Of a DNA stretch of 64,000 bases, positions 1 through 8,689 are shown piece by piece (the first letter of the stretch is position 1; each line of letters begins with the position of its first letter). A program made the translations under genes and the position numbers. The notes under the pieces are model-generated. The model worked only from the letters and a program-made list of their open reading frames with translations. It ran no database searches and was not told the origin of the DNA. The stretch is taken from positions 1-64,000 of the forward strand of contig WRMH01000008.1 in assembly GCA_009777235.1 (NCBI GenBank), in the 5' to 3' direction. Source of the DNA: Oscillospiraceae bacterium. GTDB taxonomy: Bacteria > Bacillota > Clostridia > Oscillospirales > Oscillospiraceae.

Positions 1-133
1 GCGTGACATATTGAGCGAAGCGAATGATATAATCCGCCATATGGCGCGTCTCGCACCACATCAAAAATCGCCCATATGCCGGGTAGTATATCATAGGTTC
101 TCGTGAACGTCAATACCGAATTTTTGAAAACCC

Positions 134-1468
134 TTACTCAAGACCCTGTTGGAAAGCACTATAATCTATATCAAGTTCAAATTCAAATGTGCTGCCCTTA
201 CCAATTTGAGAAATAACCCTGTAGCTGCCGCCGTGCAATTCAATAATCTTTTTGACGATGGAAAGCCCCAAGCCTGTTCCAATCACGGCGCGTTTATGTT
301 TCTTGCCGCTCTTGAAATATCTGTCCCATATAAACGGCAAATCTTCTTCTGCAATCCCGTCACCGTAATCGGTGATGCTGATTCTCACACGCTTATCGCA
401 CACAGTTTGCGTCACAGAGATATTATGGTTCTCGCCGGAGTAATTTACGGCATTGATAAGCAGATTATAAAACGCCCTGTCTATTTTCTGTTTATCAGCA
501 TCCACATATATATCGCCCGCATAAGAAAAAGTGAGGATAAAACCGTCGCTTTTCAATAATGCACCCATACGTTCAACCGTTTCCAAGATATTTTGCGTGA
601 GATTGAACCGCGAACGGATTAGCATTTCCATATCGTTTTCCAATTTTGATATATCGAGTACATCATTGACAAGCGTGGTCAATCGCTGTGTTTCATCCAT
701 GATGACCTTTGTCTGCTCGGATGTAATTTCGCCGGGAAAATCATTCATCATTTCGGCATAGCTGTAAAGCAAGGCAAGCGGCGTCCGTAAATCATGTGAC
801 ACATTCGCCAATAATTCCCGCCGCAATTTTTCCACCTTGCCCAGCTCAACCGCCGTCGTATTGAGTGTTTCGCTCAGCTCAACAATCTCAGCAAATCCCC
901 TGCCGTTGAATCGTCCGTTATAATTGCCTTTTGCAAGGGTCAAGGCACTGCGGTTTATTTCCTCGATTGGCTTTGATACCCGCCTTGCAATAACGATAGC
1001 TAACAACACCGCCAGTATAATCATTACGCCGGTTATCAAATAAATCTGCATCCGCAAAGTGGAAACGGTCGCGCTAACCGGCGTAATCATCGCGTGAAAG
1101 GTCAAGGATATTGTTTGTCCGTCGCGCAATTCAAATTCCTTGCTTTCGGTAATTGTCATCGGCGAGACATTGCCGCGCCGTTCCCACATTTCGGGTTGCG
1201 GTCGCAGCGGAGGTACAAAATCCGGCGTAGGCATAACGAGAATATCCCTCTCGGATTGAAGCCGAAATAGCACCGATTGCAAGTCAGGACTATCAATTTC
1301 CCGCTCTACCGTTTTGATCGCCTGCGACAGCTCCCTCGTTCGGATAAATCTATACATACCGTCCAAAAACACTGTCTGAAACAGCCACAAAATCATTAGG
1401 AGCAAAACGCAAAAACCCAGCAAAAAAGCAAATATTTTCCATTTTAAACGCAATTTGTTAAGGTTCAT
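134..1468 (-). CDS. Membrane sensor histidine kinase
   Basis: Two-component sensor kinase of 444 aa. Seen: an N-terminal membrane helix (about residues 8-30), an extracytoplasmic stretch of about 110 residues, a second helix (about 145-165), a HAMP linker, the phospho-acceptor H-box LANVSHDLRTPL, an N-box NLLINAVNYSG, and G-boxes DYGDGI and GTGLGLSIVKK. All catalytic motifs are intact. The ATG at 1468 is preferred because GAGGGGTG lies 8 nt upstream; an in-frame TTG at 1486 would overlap the regulator stop and has no better site. It is the last gene of a minus-strand run and follows its response regulator by a stop/RBS overlap, so the two surely work together. The sensed signal is unknown; the neighbours (VTC, DUF4956, CotH) suggest cell-envelope or polyphosphate-related control, which is inference. 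Confidence 0.95.
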   Translation of the reverse strand: MNLNKLRLKWKIFAFLLGFCVLLLMILWLFQTVFLDGMYRFIRTRELSQAIKTVEREIDSPDLQSVLFRLQSERDILVMPTPDFVPPLRPQPEMWERRGNVSPMTITESKEFELRDGQTISLTFHAMITPVSATVSTLRMQIYLITGVMIILAVLLAIVIARRVSKPIEEINRSALTLAKGNYNGRFNGRGFAEIVELSETLNTTAVELGKVEKLRRELLANVSHDLRTPLALLYSYAEMMNDFPGEITSEQTKVIMDETQRLTTLVNDVLDISKLENDMEMLIRSRFNLTQNILETVERMGALLKSDGFILTFSYAGDIYVDADKQKIDRAFYNLLINAVNYSGENHNISVTQTVCDKRVRISITDYGDGIAEEDLPFIWDRYFKSGKKHKRAVIGTGLGLSIVKKIIELHGGSYRVISQIGKGSTFEFELDIDYSAFQQGLE

Positions 1469-1475
1469 TCCTTTT

Positions 1476-2153
1476 TCACCCCTCAAGCCTATACCCGAGT
1501 CCGCGCAAAGTTTTGATCAAATCGGCATATTTTCCCAATACTTTCCGCAAAAGTTTCATATGTGTATCAAGCGTCCTGTCGTCGCCGCAGTAATCAAATC
1601 CCCAGACCTCTGTCAAGATTTTTTCGCGCGATACGGCAATGTTCCTATTGCGTATCAAGAAAAACAGCAAGTCATATATCTTTGGAGCCATTTCAACCTG
1701 CACATCATCAATAAACACTTTGTAGGCCGTCATATCGGCCAGAAACCCGTCTTTTTTGAATACGATATGCCCCTTAGTGTCTGCACCACTTTTATCCGAT
1801 CGCCTGAGTATTGCGGAAATTCGAAGCATGATTTCCTTTGACGAAAACGGCTTTATGACATAATCGTCAACACCCGCCTCAAAGCCAAAAATCTTATCAT
1901 ATTCCTCACCTCTGGCTGAGAGTATAATAACCGGCACATCAGATGTTTTGCGTATCTCTTTGACAGCCGAAAAGCCGTCAAGCTCCGGCATCATTATGTC
2001 CATGATGATAATGTCAAATGATTCTGCTTTGCAAAGCTCCACCGCTTCCAATCCGTCTGTGGCCTCCGTTACCTCATGTCCATCAAATTGAGCGTACCGC
2101 TTGATAACGGTGCGCAGACCGGATTCATCATCACATATCAGTATTTTCGCCAT
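1476..2153 (-). CDS. OmpR/PhoB-family response regulator
   Basis: DNA-binding response regulator of 225 aa. The receiver domain (about 1-115) starts KILICDDESG and contains the acidic pair, the phospho-acceptor Asp in IIIMDIMMP and the conserved Lys in YVIKPF. The C-terminal winged helix (about 130-225) ends in RTLDTHMKLLRKVLG...LRGLGYRL, the OmpR/PhoB signature. The ATG at 2153 was chosen over an upstream in-frame start because AAGGGGCGAGG lies just before it and the protein then starts with the usual MAKILICDDE. Its stop overlaps the kinase ribosome-binding site, so expression of the pair is coupled. Targets are not visible here. Confidence 0.96.
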   Translation of the reverse strand: MAKILICDDESGLRTVIKRYAQFDGHEVTEATDGLEAVELCKAESFDIIIMDIMMPELDGFSAVKEIRKTSDVPVIILSARGEEYDKIFGFEAGVDDYVIKPFSSKEIMLRISAILRRSDKSGADTKGHIVFKKDGFLADMTAYKVFIDDVQVEMAPKIYDLLFFLIRNRNIAVSREKILTEVWGFDYCGDDRTLDTHMKLLRKVLGKYADLIKTLRGLGYRLEG

Positions 2154-2189
2154 TGCCTCGCCCCTTACATTTGATTTTATCACAATTTG

Positions 2190-3806
2190 TCAAGGGCGAC
2201 CACCCTGACCGCCCGGCATAGCACCTTGTCTGCCGGGTTGTCTGCCCTGTTCGCCGAACCCCTCCGGCATCTGTGTATCTTCACCAGCCGGCCATCTGTT
2301 GCCTCCCGCGCCGTTTGGCTGACCGCCGCCCATCATAGAACCAAGTGTAGAAAGGTTAACGCCGGAAGCGTCTATCAGCGAAGAACTGTCCTCACGCTGA
2401 CCGCTTGATGTTGATGGGATTGTTCCGTTTAGTTGTCCTTTTATGCTCTCAGAGCGCAAATGCCCAAGTTCAATTAACTGCGGCAACGAGGCTTCGTATT
2501 GTTCATAGGTGTAGTACACATTGACATCGTTTTTGACATATTCATTGATTTTAGCGTCCAGAGCGAGGATAGTGCTTTCATACAAACCGCTCTCAAAATA
2601 ACCCTCTACAATTTGCCGCAGATAGCCGTGGTATCTTTCCCGATACTCATCTACTTCCAGCAGCTTACTTAACAACGGCCTGTCCTCCATGCTCACACCG
2701 CTAACAGGCGTGTCAATGGGGAAGTTCACAACGCTTGATGCATCGCCCGATTGAAATCCTCCAAAAGCAAGGTTGTAGTCCCACGGCAGGATGGTCAATT
2801 TTCCGTCGCGCTCATAGAGGTAGTAATTTTGCTGCATATTGGATGTATAGCTGTCGAGATTGACAACAACGGTATGTGCCGCAAAATAACGCAACGTCGC
2901 ATCTACATCAAAGTATTTTTCTAAATCCGTTCCCGCGTTCAGGTTTTCAAGAGCTGTGAGCACCCGCTGTTTGTCCCTATCCGAAGTATTATCAAGCACA
3001 GCGTTATCGAATATCGCAAAATAACTGTTTATATCGTCGTCTGTGTAAACGAGCGAGCCTCCGTCGTTTCTGCCAAATCCGCCCATTCCCATACCGTCTC
3101 TGCCTCCGAAATCCATGCCGCCTTGCCCTCTGCCGGGCATACCCTCGGCGACATCCTGCCACATATCTTCAAAATCGCCGCGAAGCCCCATGCCAATTTT
3201 CACATTATATAACTGTCCGGCTGACGTGTTGTAAACCCTGTCTAAAAATGCCCGGTCATAACGTTCCAGCGCAATAGCAAAACCATAAGCCTCGCCATTG
3301 ACTGTTACGTTAGCGTAATTGACAAGCGGCGTGTCTACGCCTATATATTCCATTATATCGTAAGCAAGGTAATCTTTCATATAAGTAGCGTCGCCCATCA
3401 TATTGTTCACGCAAAATGTATCGAGCCCGTAATATATCTGCCCTTTGACATACTTATTCATTTTAAATTGCAGGCTGTATCTGGCGTTATTACTTGAGCC
3501 GCGTCCTTGCGTAAGACTTGAATTACCTTTTGTCCGTATACCAACAGCGCTGAATTTTTCTCCGTTGATAACCACATCGGCCAAAATCCACTCTTTTGCT
3601 TGCGCGTTTCTAAGCAAGGCCTCCCATTCGTCCCAAGCAATTTGAATTTCAAGCGATATAACCTCTCCGTTGAACATTCTCATTTGATATTCTGGAGTTT
3701 TTGCGGTATCAAAGGTGTTCGCGGCGTAGACGATAAATCCACAGAAGAGCAGACATAGACATAGCAGCACGGCTACGATTTTTGATAAATGTTTGCTTGC
3801 TATCAC
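2190..3806 (-). CDS. CotH-family protein kinase-like surface protein
   Basis: 538 aa protein of the CotH family (spore-coat protein H-like atypical kinases). Seen: an N-terminal hydrophobic anchor (about 8-28), then the CotH core with RTKGNSSL, the helix MKDYLAYDIM, ALERYDRAFL and the acidic motif LPWDYNLAFGG typical of the predicted Mg/ATP site. Two Gly/Met/Arg-rich insertions (about 230-255 and the last 60 residues, rich in GGQ and PGRQG) are low complexity. A GTG start at 3806 is chosen: it lies 20 nt after the upstream stop with AGAGGAG in front, whereas the longer ORF would overlap the upstream gene by 56 nt. In Clostridia CotH proteins often sit next to VTC and DUF4956 genes, as here. 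Substrate unknown. Confidence 0.88.
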   Translation of the reverse strand: MIASKHLSKIVAVLLCLCLLFCGFIVYAANTFDTAKTPEYQMRMFNGEVISLEIQIAWDEWEALLRNAQAKEWILADVVINGEKFSAVGIRTKGNSSLTQGRGSSNNARYSLQFKMNKYVKGQIYYGLDTFCVNNMMGDATYMKDYLAYDIMEYIGVDTPLVNYANVTVNGEAYGFAIALERYDRAFLDRVYNTSAGQLYNVKIGMGLRGDFEDMWQDVAEGMPGRGQGGMDFGGRDGMGMGGFGRNDGGSLVYTDDDINSYFAIFDNAVLDNTSDRDKQRVLTALENLNAGTDLEKYFDVDATLRYFAAHTVVVNLDSYTSNMQQNYYLYERDGKLTILPWDYNLAFGGFQSGDASSVVNFPIDTPVSGVSMEDRPLLSKLLEVDEYRERYHGYLRQIVEGYFESGLYESTILALDAKINEYVKNDVNVYYTYEQYEASLPQLIELGHLRSESIKGQLNGTIPSTSSGQREDSSSLIDASGVNLSTLGSMMGGGQPNGAGGNRWPAGEDTQMPEGFGEQGRQPGRQGAMPGGQGGRP

Positions 3807-3825
3807 GTCCTCACAAACTCCTCTC

Positions 3826-4494
3826 TTACATATAGTAATCGCCGTTATATGACACCAGTGTCGCGTTTCTGATACCCTCAATGGCCAAAAGCGCGTTGAT
3901 AAATTGCGATGAGGATTCTTTCAGCCGAACCTCTACCGTCAATTCCACGCCTTCTTTAGACACGCTTTTTGCCTTGATAACGCATTTTTTTGTCTGACCG
4001 TTCAATAAATAGATTGCTTGCGCCTCCGCTTTTTCTCCGTTGCAGTTTACCACAACCACATAGGGCGTATCGTGCGTTTTACGGCTCACAAAAATATACA
4101 AAATAGCGCCGATTACGAGAGTACCTATGATAGCCAGCGGAATTAGCCCCACGCCCACGACAATGCCCGTCGTGATTGACCAGAACAAGTACACAAGGTC
4201 AAGCGGTTCTTTTACGACCGTTCTAAAACGGACGATAGACAACGCTCCGACCATTCCGAGTGCGGCAATCAGGTTGGTGGACACCGCAAATATGATGAGC
4301 GAACTGATTAACCCCATCGCAATCAGCGAGATACCAAAAGACGTTGAATGCATTACACCCTTGAATGTCTTTACGTAGACAAAATAGATGAACAGTCCGA
4401 GCGCGAAGGATACGAACAGCGCGGCGATGATGTCGGGAACGGAAATTGCCGATGCCTTGTCTAAAAAATTGAAATTGAAAATGTCTTGCAGCAT
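3826..4494 (-). CDS. DUF4956 membrane protein
   Basis: 222 aa integral membrane protein. About four transmembrane segments lie in residues 20-140 (ALFVSFALGLFIYFVYV, LISSLIIFAVS, IVVGVGLIPLAIIGTLVIGA), followed by a soluble C-terminal domain of about 80 residues. The loop GMVGALSIVRFRTVVKEPLD is a family hallmark of DUF4956. ATG 4494 follows AGGAGG by 8 nt. It lies between a VTC-type polyphosphate-polymerase-like gene and CotH, the usual company of this family. Function is not established; by context a membrane partner of the VTC protein is likely. Confidence 0.9.
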   Translation of the reverse strand: MLQDIFNFNFLDKASAISVPDIIAALFVSFALGLFIYFVYVKTFKGVMHSTSFGISLIAMGLISSLIIFAVSTNLIAALGMVGALSIVRFRTVVKEPLDLVYLFWSITTGIVVGVGLIPLAIIGTLVIGAILYIFVSRKTHDTPYVVVVNCNGEKAEAQAIYLLNGQTKKCVIKAKSVSKEGVELTVEVRLKESSSQFINALLAIEGIRNATLVSYNGDYYM

Positions 4495-4623
4495 GATTAA
4501 AGCCTCCTGTAATTTTTATGGTTTCGCTTATTTTAAAATGTGTTTGACGGTAATATTTCTGCCGCTTCTCGATATGACAACAGATAGAACATTCCATGCC
4601 GTATGCGCGGCAAGAAACTCCAA

Positions 4624-5289
4624 TTATACGAGCCTTGCAGCAACATATTTTGAAAACTCAGTTTGATTGCGCCATCCGATTTGTAAAACGTCGCGAATGA
4701 TGTCCGGTAAAAATCCGTCATATTTGAGTTCCAACACGCTCATACCGGCTGCCGGGATTGTGGTCAGCTCCGATTTCAAAAAGCCTGCGGTGCTGTTTGA
4801 CGTTCGGATATTGCTGTCGAATGTAACCCGCACATTGCCCGCGTGATATACATACGCTTCCCGGTGGTATTCCACAATATTTCTGGGTCGTAGATTCTGA
4901 TAGCGGATTTTTGTGTAAAGCTCCATCATCAGTGCCGCACCCGGCTGTCGTAAACAGTCATATTTTCCCATGAGCAATGCCTCACACTGCTCTGCTGTTA
5001 TTAATGCACTTTCTTTGTACGCAAGCCGATTGGCTTTGCTTTTCCGTTCCAGCCGTATAAATGTTGTGTCGCCATTGTAATATCGAAGCCTGAATTTTTC
5101 CCGTCTGCTCAAACCGGACAGTTTTTCTATGACCGCTTTATCCGTATAATTATCGAAATAGAGACTGCGAATTTTATAACCTCCCTCAATCGCGTGTTCA
5201 TCAGGCTTTGCCACGCCTTGCAGCCTTGCGCGCAGTTGCGCACAGTCCGAATCGTTGATGTTGAATTTCAATTCGTGCCTGCCATTCAT
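4624..5289 (-). CDS. VTC-domain polyphosphate polymerase-like protein
   Basis: 221 aa soluble protein of the VTC/polyphosphate polymerase family (CYTH-like tunnel fold). Seen: the basic and acidic tunnel motifs HELKFNI, IRSLYFDN, KFRLRYYN, IRLERKSK, a central arginine helix and a late VLELKYDGFLP. The yeast homologue makes polyphosphate from ATP; bacterial members are presumed to act on NTP or polyphosphate. ATG 5289 has AAAGGGGTG upstream and is the first gene of the minus-strand set VTC - DUF4956 - CotH - regulator - kinase, with 129 nt to DUF4956. The 208 nt upstream to the rplL terminator should hold its promoter, but no convincing consensus stood out. Confidence 0.87.
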   Translation of the reverse strand: MNGRHELKFNINDSDCAQLRARLQGVAKPDEHAIEGGYKIRSLYFDNYTDKAVIEKLSGLSRREKFRLRYYNGDTTFIRLERKSKANRLAYKESALITAEQCEALLMGKYDCLRQPGAALMMELYTKIRYQNLRPRNIVEYHREAYVYHAGNVRVTFDSNIRTSNSTAGFLKSELTTIPAAGMSVLELKYDGFLPDIIRDVLQIGWRNQTEFSKYVAARLV

Positions 5290-5497
5290 GTATTCACCCC
5301 TTTATACAATTCATAATACATAATTATTATATTTTCCTTCGGGTTTCATAGATTGCTTTACACTACCTCATTTTACGGTATGTTTATAGTACAATGAAAT
5401 AATGAACATAAAATGTAAGTTGTCTGAATTTTAACTGAACTTTTTCTCTGCTGTCTTGTTCAGGGGCGAATGCAGCGGGCAGTTTTCATACACAGTC

Positions 5498-5536
5498 AAA
5501 AAACTACCACCCGCAAAGAGCGGGCAGTAGTTTTTT
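5498..5536 (-). terminator. Rho-independent terminator of rplJL
   Basis: Hairpin arms 5503-5514 and 5520-5531 with a 5-nt loop, flanked by A and T runs. Read as minus-strand RNA the two non-Watson-Crick positions become G-U and U-G pairs, while as plus-strand RNA they would be C-A mismatches, so the element is built for the minus strand. It lies 36 nt past the rplL stop. Confidence 0.9.
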
Positions 5537-5566
5537 TGTTGTTTAGCATATCCTATGCCCGTTAGG

Positions 5567-5944
5567 TTACTTGAGTTCGACTTCTGCGCCTGCCGCAACG
5601 AGCTTTTCTTTAATCTCATTTGCTTCATCTTTGCCGACGTTTTCTTTAATGTTTGCCGGAGCGGATTCAACAAGGGCTTTCGCCTCCGCCAACCCAAGCC
5701 CGGTAATTGTGCGAACCTCTTTAATGACCTTGACTTTTTCCGCGCCGAAACTCGTCATTACTACCGTAAACTCCGTTTGCTCTTCGACCGCCGCCGGGCC
5801 TGCCGCGGCTCCTGCCGCCGGAGCTGCCAACGCCGCCGCCGAAACGCCAAACACTTCCTCGAGTTCTTTTACCATCTCCGACAGCTCTATAACCGACAGT
5901 GCCTTGATGTCCTCAATAATGCTTTGTATTTTATCGTTTGCCAT
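5567..5944 (-). CDS. rplL: 50S ribosomal protein L7/L12
   Basis: 125 aa L7/L12 stalk protein. It has the N-terminal dimerisation helices, an Ala/Gly/Pro-rich hinge ([16 protein letters not shown]) and a C-terminal factor-binding domain with [20 protein letters not shown] and the LVESAP motif. It recruits translation GTPases to the ribosome. ATG 5944 is separated by one base from the L10 stop, with AGGAGGAAG inside the end of rplJ, so the two are translationally coupled. Confidence 0.99.
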   Translation of the reverse strand: MANDKIQSIIEDIKALSVIELSEMVKELEEVFGVSAAALAAPAAGAAAGPAAVEEQTEFTVVMTSFGAEKVKVIKEVRTITGLGLAEAKALVESAPANIKENVGKDEANEIKEKLVAAGAEVELK

Positions 5945-5945
5945 T

Positions 5946-6683
5946 TTACTCTTCCTCCTTATTTTCTTGATCTTCCGCAGGTGTTTCTATTGGTATATCT
6001 TCTGCTTTATCTTCTGTTGCGTCTTCTTTTGGGTTTTCCTCCGCGGGCGTTTCCGTCTCCGCTGATTGGGCTTGCGGCGTTTCCTGTTCTTGTGTCGGTT
6101 TTGCCTCTTCTGCCGCTACCTCTACAGCCGTTTCCTCTCCCGCAGCCTCTTTGTCCTCCGCTGCCGGAGCGTCATCATCCGTAAAAACCGCTCCGCCTTT
6201 TTCCGCCGCCGCTTTAAGCACTATGGCCAGCGAAGTAATCGGGGCAAGCAGTGTTCCCAAGAACTGGGCTTGCAGTATTGGCAGTGGCGGTATGCTCGCA
6301 ATAGCAATCACTTCGTCTTTAGACAATATCTTGCCATCCATGAAACCCGCTTTGATTTCAAAGTAGTCGGGCATCTTGTCGGCATATTCTTTGATGATTC
6401 TGGCGGGAGCTATCGGATCGTCGTCGCATGTGGCAAGCGATGTAGTTCCCGTCAAGACGCTGTCAAGCGCTTCAAAGCCAACATTTTTGATTGCAAATTT
6501 CATCAGCCTGTTTTTTATGACATTATACTGAACATTTGCTTCACGAAGTTTAACGCGCATCTGCGTGTCTTCCGTGACAGTAATACCACTATAATCAACA
6601 AAAACCCCGGATTTGCTTTTCAGCCTGTTTGTCATATCAGCGACAGTCTTCTTCTTTTCTTCGAGTATTCTTGCGTTTGGCAT
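5946..6683 (-). CDS. rplJ: 50S ribosomal protein L10 with long acidic tail
   Basis: Ribosomal protein L10, which anchors L7/L12 to 23S rRNA and represses its own operon. The first 165 or so residues are an ordinary L10 ([17 protein letters not shown]..., [20 protein letters not shown], a C-terminal L12-binding helix). The protein is 245 aa, however, because about 75 residues of Glu/Ala/Thr/Pro-rich low complexity (repeated PAEE, EDKAED, ETPAE) follow the usual end. There is no frameshift, and the tail runs directly into the coupled rplL start, so it is a real extension. ATG 6683 has GGAGGTG upstream. The L10 leader precedes it. Confidence 0.97.
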   Translation of the reverse strand: MPNARILEEKKKTVADMTNRLKSKSGVFVDYSGITVTEDTQMRVKLREANVQYNVIKNRLMKFAIKNVGFEALDSVLTGTTSLATCDDDPIAPARIIKEYADKMPDYFEIKAGFMDGKILSKDEVIAIASIPPLPILQAQFLGTLLAPITSLAIVLKAAAEKGGAVFTDDDAPAAEDKEAAGEETAVEVAAEEAKPTQEQETPQAQSAETETPAEENPKEDATEDKAEDIPIETPAEDQENKEEE

Positions 6684-6689
6684 ATTCTC

Positions 6690-6867
6690 ATTTCACCTCC
6701 GTCTTTTTAATACTGCGCTCTAACGGTTTGCCTATCCGTACAAAAAATCCTTGCCGCAAAGACAAGGATAGCACAGCCGCAGATATTTTGGCCGCCCTCG
6801 GCAGGGTTTTTATGAAAGCGCATAGTGTGTCTTCATCATACGCTTTGACCTGCTGTCTTTGGAACGC
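6690..6867 (-). promoter_or_regulatory. L10 leader (ribosomal protein autoregulatory RNA)
   Basis: The 5' leader of rplJ carries CAAAGACAGCAGGT (6848-6861, minus) and the partner CCTGCCGAGGGCGG (6792-6805, minus), the pairing core of the known L10 leader that binds the L10-L12 complex. A terminator hairpin lies between this core and rplJ, so the likely mode is L10-dependent attenuation. Boundaries are approximate. Confidence 0.85.
6742..6769 (-). terminator. Attenuator terminator in the L10 leader
   Basis: Minus-strand RNA forms ATCCTTG (6763-6769) / CAAGGAT (6747-6753) with a 9-nt loop, followed by six U. It lies about 60 nt before the rplJ start and downstream of the L10-binding core, as expected for a leader-controlled terminator. 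Confidence 0.85.
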
Positions 6868-6873
6868 CGCTAA

Positions 6874-6902
6874 ACTATATCAAACAAGAAAACACTTGTC
6901 AA
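6874..6902 (-). promoter_or_regulatory. rplJL promoter
   Basis: -35 TTGACA (6902-6897), 17-bp spacer, -10 TATAGT (6879-6874), all on the minus strand. A perfect -35 and near-perfect -10 fit a highly expressed ribosomal protein operon. Confidence 0.9.
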
Positions 6903-6956
6903 CAAAAATTTGATTTTGTGTGTGATTTTGAGTAATTTTGGAGAGTATATATGTAA

Positions 6957-7616
6957 TCATTTAACAACGCTTAATGTGAATCCATCGTAACCCTTGATTC
7001 CTACTGTTTGTAGTGCAGTTGATTCGACGGTTTCCAATTTACCTAAGTCTTCAATAAATTTCCGCACGCCTATTACCTTTTCATCGGTACTGTTTTCCTT
7101 ACAAAGCTCACCGTCACGCACAATATTGTCACCATAGATAATCGTTCCCGGTTTTGAAAGCTGTAACGAGAGTTCCAAATACAAAGGATAGCTTGCCTTA
7201 TCCGCATCAATAAATATCATGTCGAAAGGTTCCGTTTTTTCTTCAATTAATTTCACTAATATATCTGAGGCATCACCTTTTAGAATCTTCACCCTATCAG
7301 AAAAGCCGGCATATTCAATATTTTGCTTTGCCACATCAGCATAATTCTCAACGTATTCTACAGTCATTACAATACCGCCGTCACCTACTGCCTGCGCCAG
7401 CCATATAGTGCTGTAACCGCCTAATGTTCCAAGTTCAAGAATACGTTTTGCATTCTTGATGCGAGCTAATAAATATAAAAACTTTCCTTGCGAAGGCGAC
7501 ACCTCTGCTTCCAATAGGTTATTCTTTCTGCTGACTTTCAGAGTGTTTTCCTGGATAGTGTTATTTTCGATTAGGTTTTCAATTATGAATATGTCACTAT
7601 TTGTCCATTTATCCAT
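6957..7616 (-). CDS. Class I SAM-dependent O-methyltransferase
   Basis: 219 aa enzyme of the catechol/caffeoyl-CoA O-methyltransferase (Methyltransf_3) type. Seen: the SAM-binding ILELGTLGGYSTIWLA, the acidic end of beta-2 (TVEYVENY), and FDMIFIDADKASY, whose Asp residues bind the metal in this family, then GDNIVRDG. Length is normal. ATG 7616 has GGAGAG upstream. It stands alone, with rplJ on one side and a gene-free stretch on the other; the substrate cannot be told. Confidence 0.92.
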   Translation of the reverse strand: MDKWTNSDIFIIENLIENNTIQENTLKVSRKNNLLEAEVSPSQGKFLYLLARIKNAKRILELGTLGGYSTIWLAQAVGDGGIVMTVEYVENYADVAKQNIEYAGFSDRVKILKGDASDILVKLIEEKTEPFDMIFIDADKASYPLYLELSLQLSKPGTIIYGDNIVRDGELCKENSTDEKVIGVRKFIEDLGKLETVESTALQTVGIKGYDGFTLSVVK

Positions 7617-7925
7617 ATTATAGCTCTCCAGTCAAAATATGTTGTGTCCGCTTTTATCAAGATGCTTACTAAACAGAAATTCTATATAACATAATCAAAA
7701 ATTTTTTGTTCGATATAGTCAATTGCATATAATGAGGGCTGATAGGCGAAGTTCCGCGAAACGGGACACGCCTGCACACGCGCAGCTTGCTATGTGCCGT
7801 ATGCTCAGACATCGCTCTGCCTATAAGGAAGTCTACAGCTTGTCTGTGAATACATCTATTACATGGTTTTCCACGAATATATCTCCGGCTTGTATATAAA
7901 TCCAAAATTACTTAATTAGCACCGC
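7617..7925. other. 309-nt stretch without a supported gene
   Basis: A 78-codon minus-strand frame exists here (7669-7905), but it lacks a ribosome-binding site, has odd residue use and resembles nothing I recognise. No hairpin or promoter stands out. It may be decayed sequence. Confidence 0.4.
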
Positions 7926-8183
7926 TCATTCTGCCGCCATACTGACATCGCGTTGAATACTTTTAGGAAGCTCGTTGAAGCGTTCATCAATAGCCTTCAC
8001 AGCATGTTCAGATATTTCTTCCGCAGTCATGCCATTCCATAAATTTTCACGTCGCCATTCCGTATAGTCAAATCCTTTTTGCTTTATGAGCGCAATAAAC
8101 ACTTCAGCACGGACGGGACCAAAGGTATCGCAAAGCGTTTTCATGCCCGCGCTAAGCAACGCGGCGTCTTGTATATTATACAT
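7926..8183 (-). CDS. Small partner protein of PIN toxin (putative antitoxin)
   Basis: 85 aa hypothetical protein, predicted helical, with RAEVFIALIKQKGFDYTEWRR and MTAEEISEHAVKAI. It overlaps the 3' end of the PIN-domain gene by 8 nt (ATG 8183, 9 nt after GGAGG located inside that gene). Small proteins of this kind accompany PIN-domain ribonucleases in bacteria, so the antitoxin role is inferred from size and coupling. If so, the order is toxin first, antitoxin second. Confidence 0.7.
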   Translation of the reverse strand: MYNIQDAALLSAGMKTLCDTFGPVRAEVFIALIKQKGFDYTEWRRENLWNGMTAEEISEHAVKAIDERFNELPKSIQRDVSMAAE

Positions 8184-8625
8184 CACTCATTTCCTCCCAT
8201 ATTTCCACAAATTCAATCGGGTTTACAATTTTTATTTTGTCTGTCTTGTAGTTTAATAAACGACTGTCAGTTGTAAGTAGATAGTCACACTTACCGATTA
8301 TTGCACACGCAACATGATTGGCGTCTTTATCCTTTACTCCTGTGCTTATTGCTTCATTAGCTAATGAATTGACGTTTGATTTATCGTAACCAACGTACTT
8401 CGCATCAACTTCCGCTATAAAATCTAATATGCTTTCTCTATTATACTCAATATTGCAATCAAGTATTTCAGCTAAGGATATATACGAATAGCAAAGATTA
8501 ATAACCTTGTCTTTAATCAAACTTTGCACATAGATTTTTGCGTTTGCTTCTATATTGACTTTCAGTTGTGTTAGGTCGTCAAACGGTCTGTTGTAACAGC
8601 AGTTGTCAAGATATATTTTAAGCAT
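8176..8625 (-). CDS. PIN-domain protein (VapC-like toxin)
   Basis: 149 aa PIN-domain nuclease. The acidic metal-binding residues are visible: Asp in IYLDNCCYNRPFDD at the N-terminus, Glu in SLAEILD, Asp in VKDKDANHVACA and Asp in LLTTDSRLL. Family members cleave RNA and act as toxins of type II systems. The ATG at 8625 is chosen over an upstream in-frame start because GGGGGA precedes it and the protein then starts with the usual strand MLKIYLDNCC. It is translated together with the overlapping 85 aa partner. Its promoter has an inverted repeat over the -10, compatible with autoregulation. Confidence 0.85.
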   Translation of the reverse strand: MLKIYLDNCCYNRPFDDLTQLKVNIEANAKIYVQSLIKDKVINLCYSYISLAEILDCNIEYNRESILDFIAEVDAKYVGYDKSNVNSLANEAISTGVKDKDANHVACAIIGKCDYLLTTDSRLLNYKTDKIKIVNPIEFVEIWEEMSDV

Positions 8626-8689
8626 AACCCGTGTTTCCCCCACTAAAGTAGCTCTCATCAGATATTGCACAATAAACTTCGTACAAAGA

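Noticed and set aside
1-133. Stretch before the histidine kinase stop
   Set aside because: Holds a short GCGAAGC hairpin and nothing that supports a gene or terminator.
4223-4597. 124-codon frame overlapping the DUF4956 gene
   Set aside because: It is an out-of-frame shadow of the well-supported DUF4956 gene.
7669-7905. 78-codon minus-strand frame
   Set aside because: No ribosome-binding site, unusual composition and no recognisable family.
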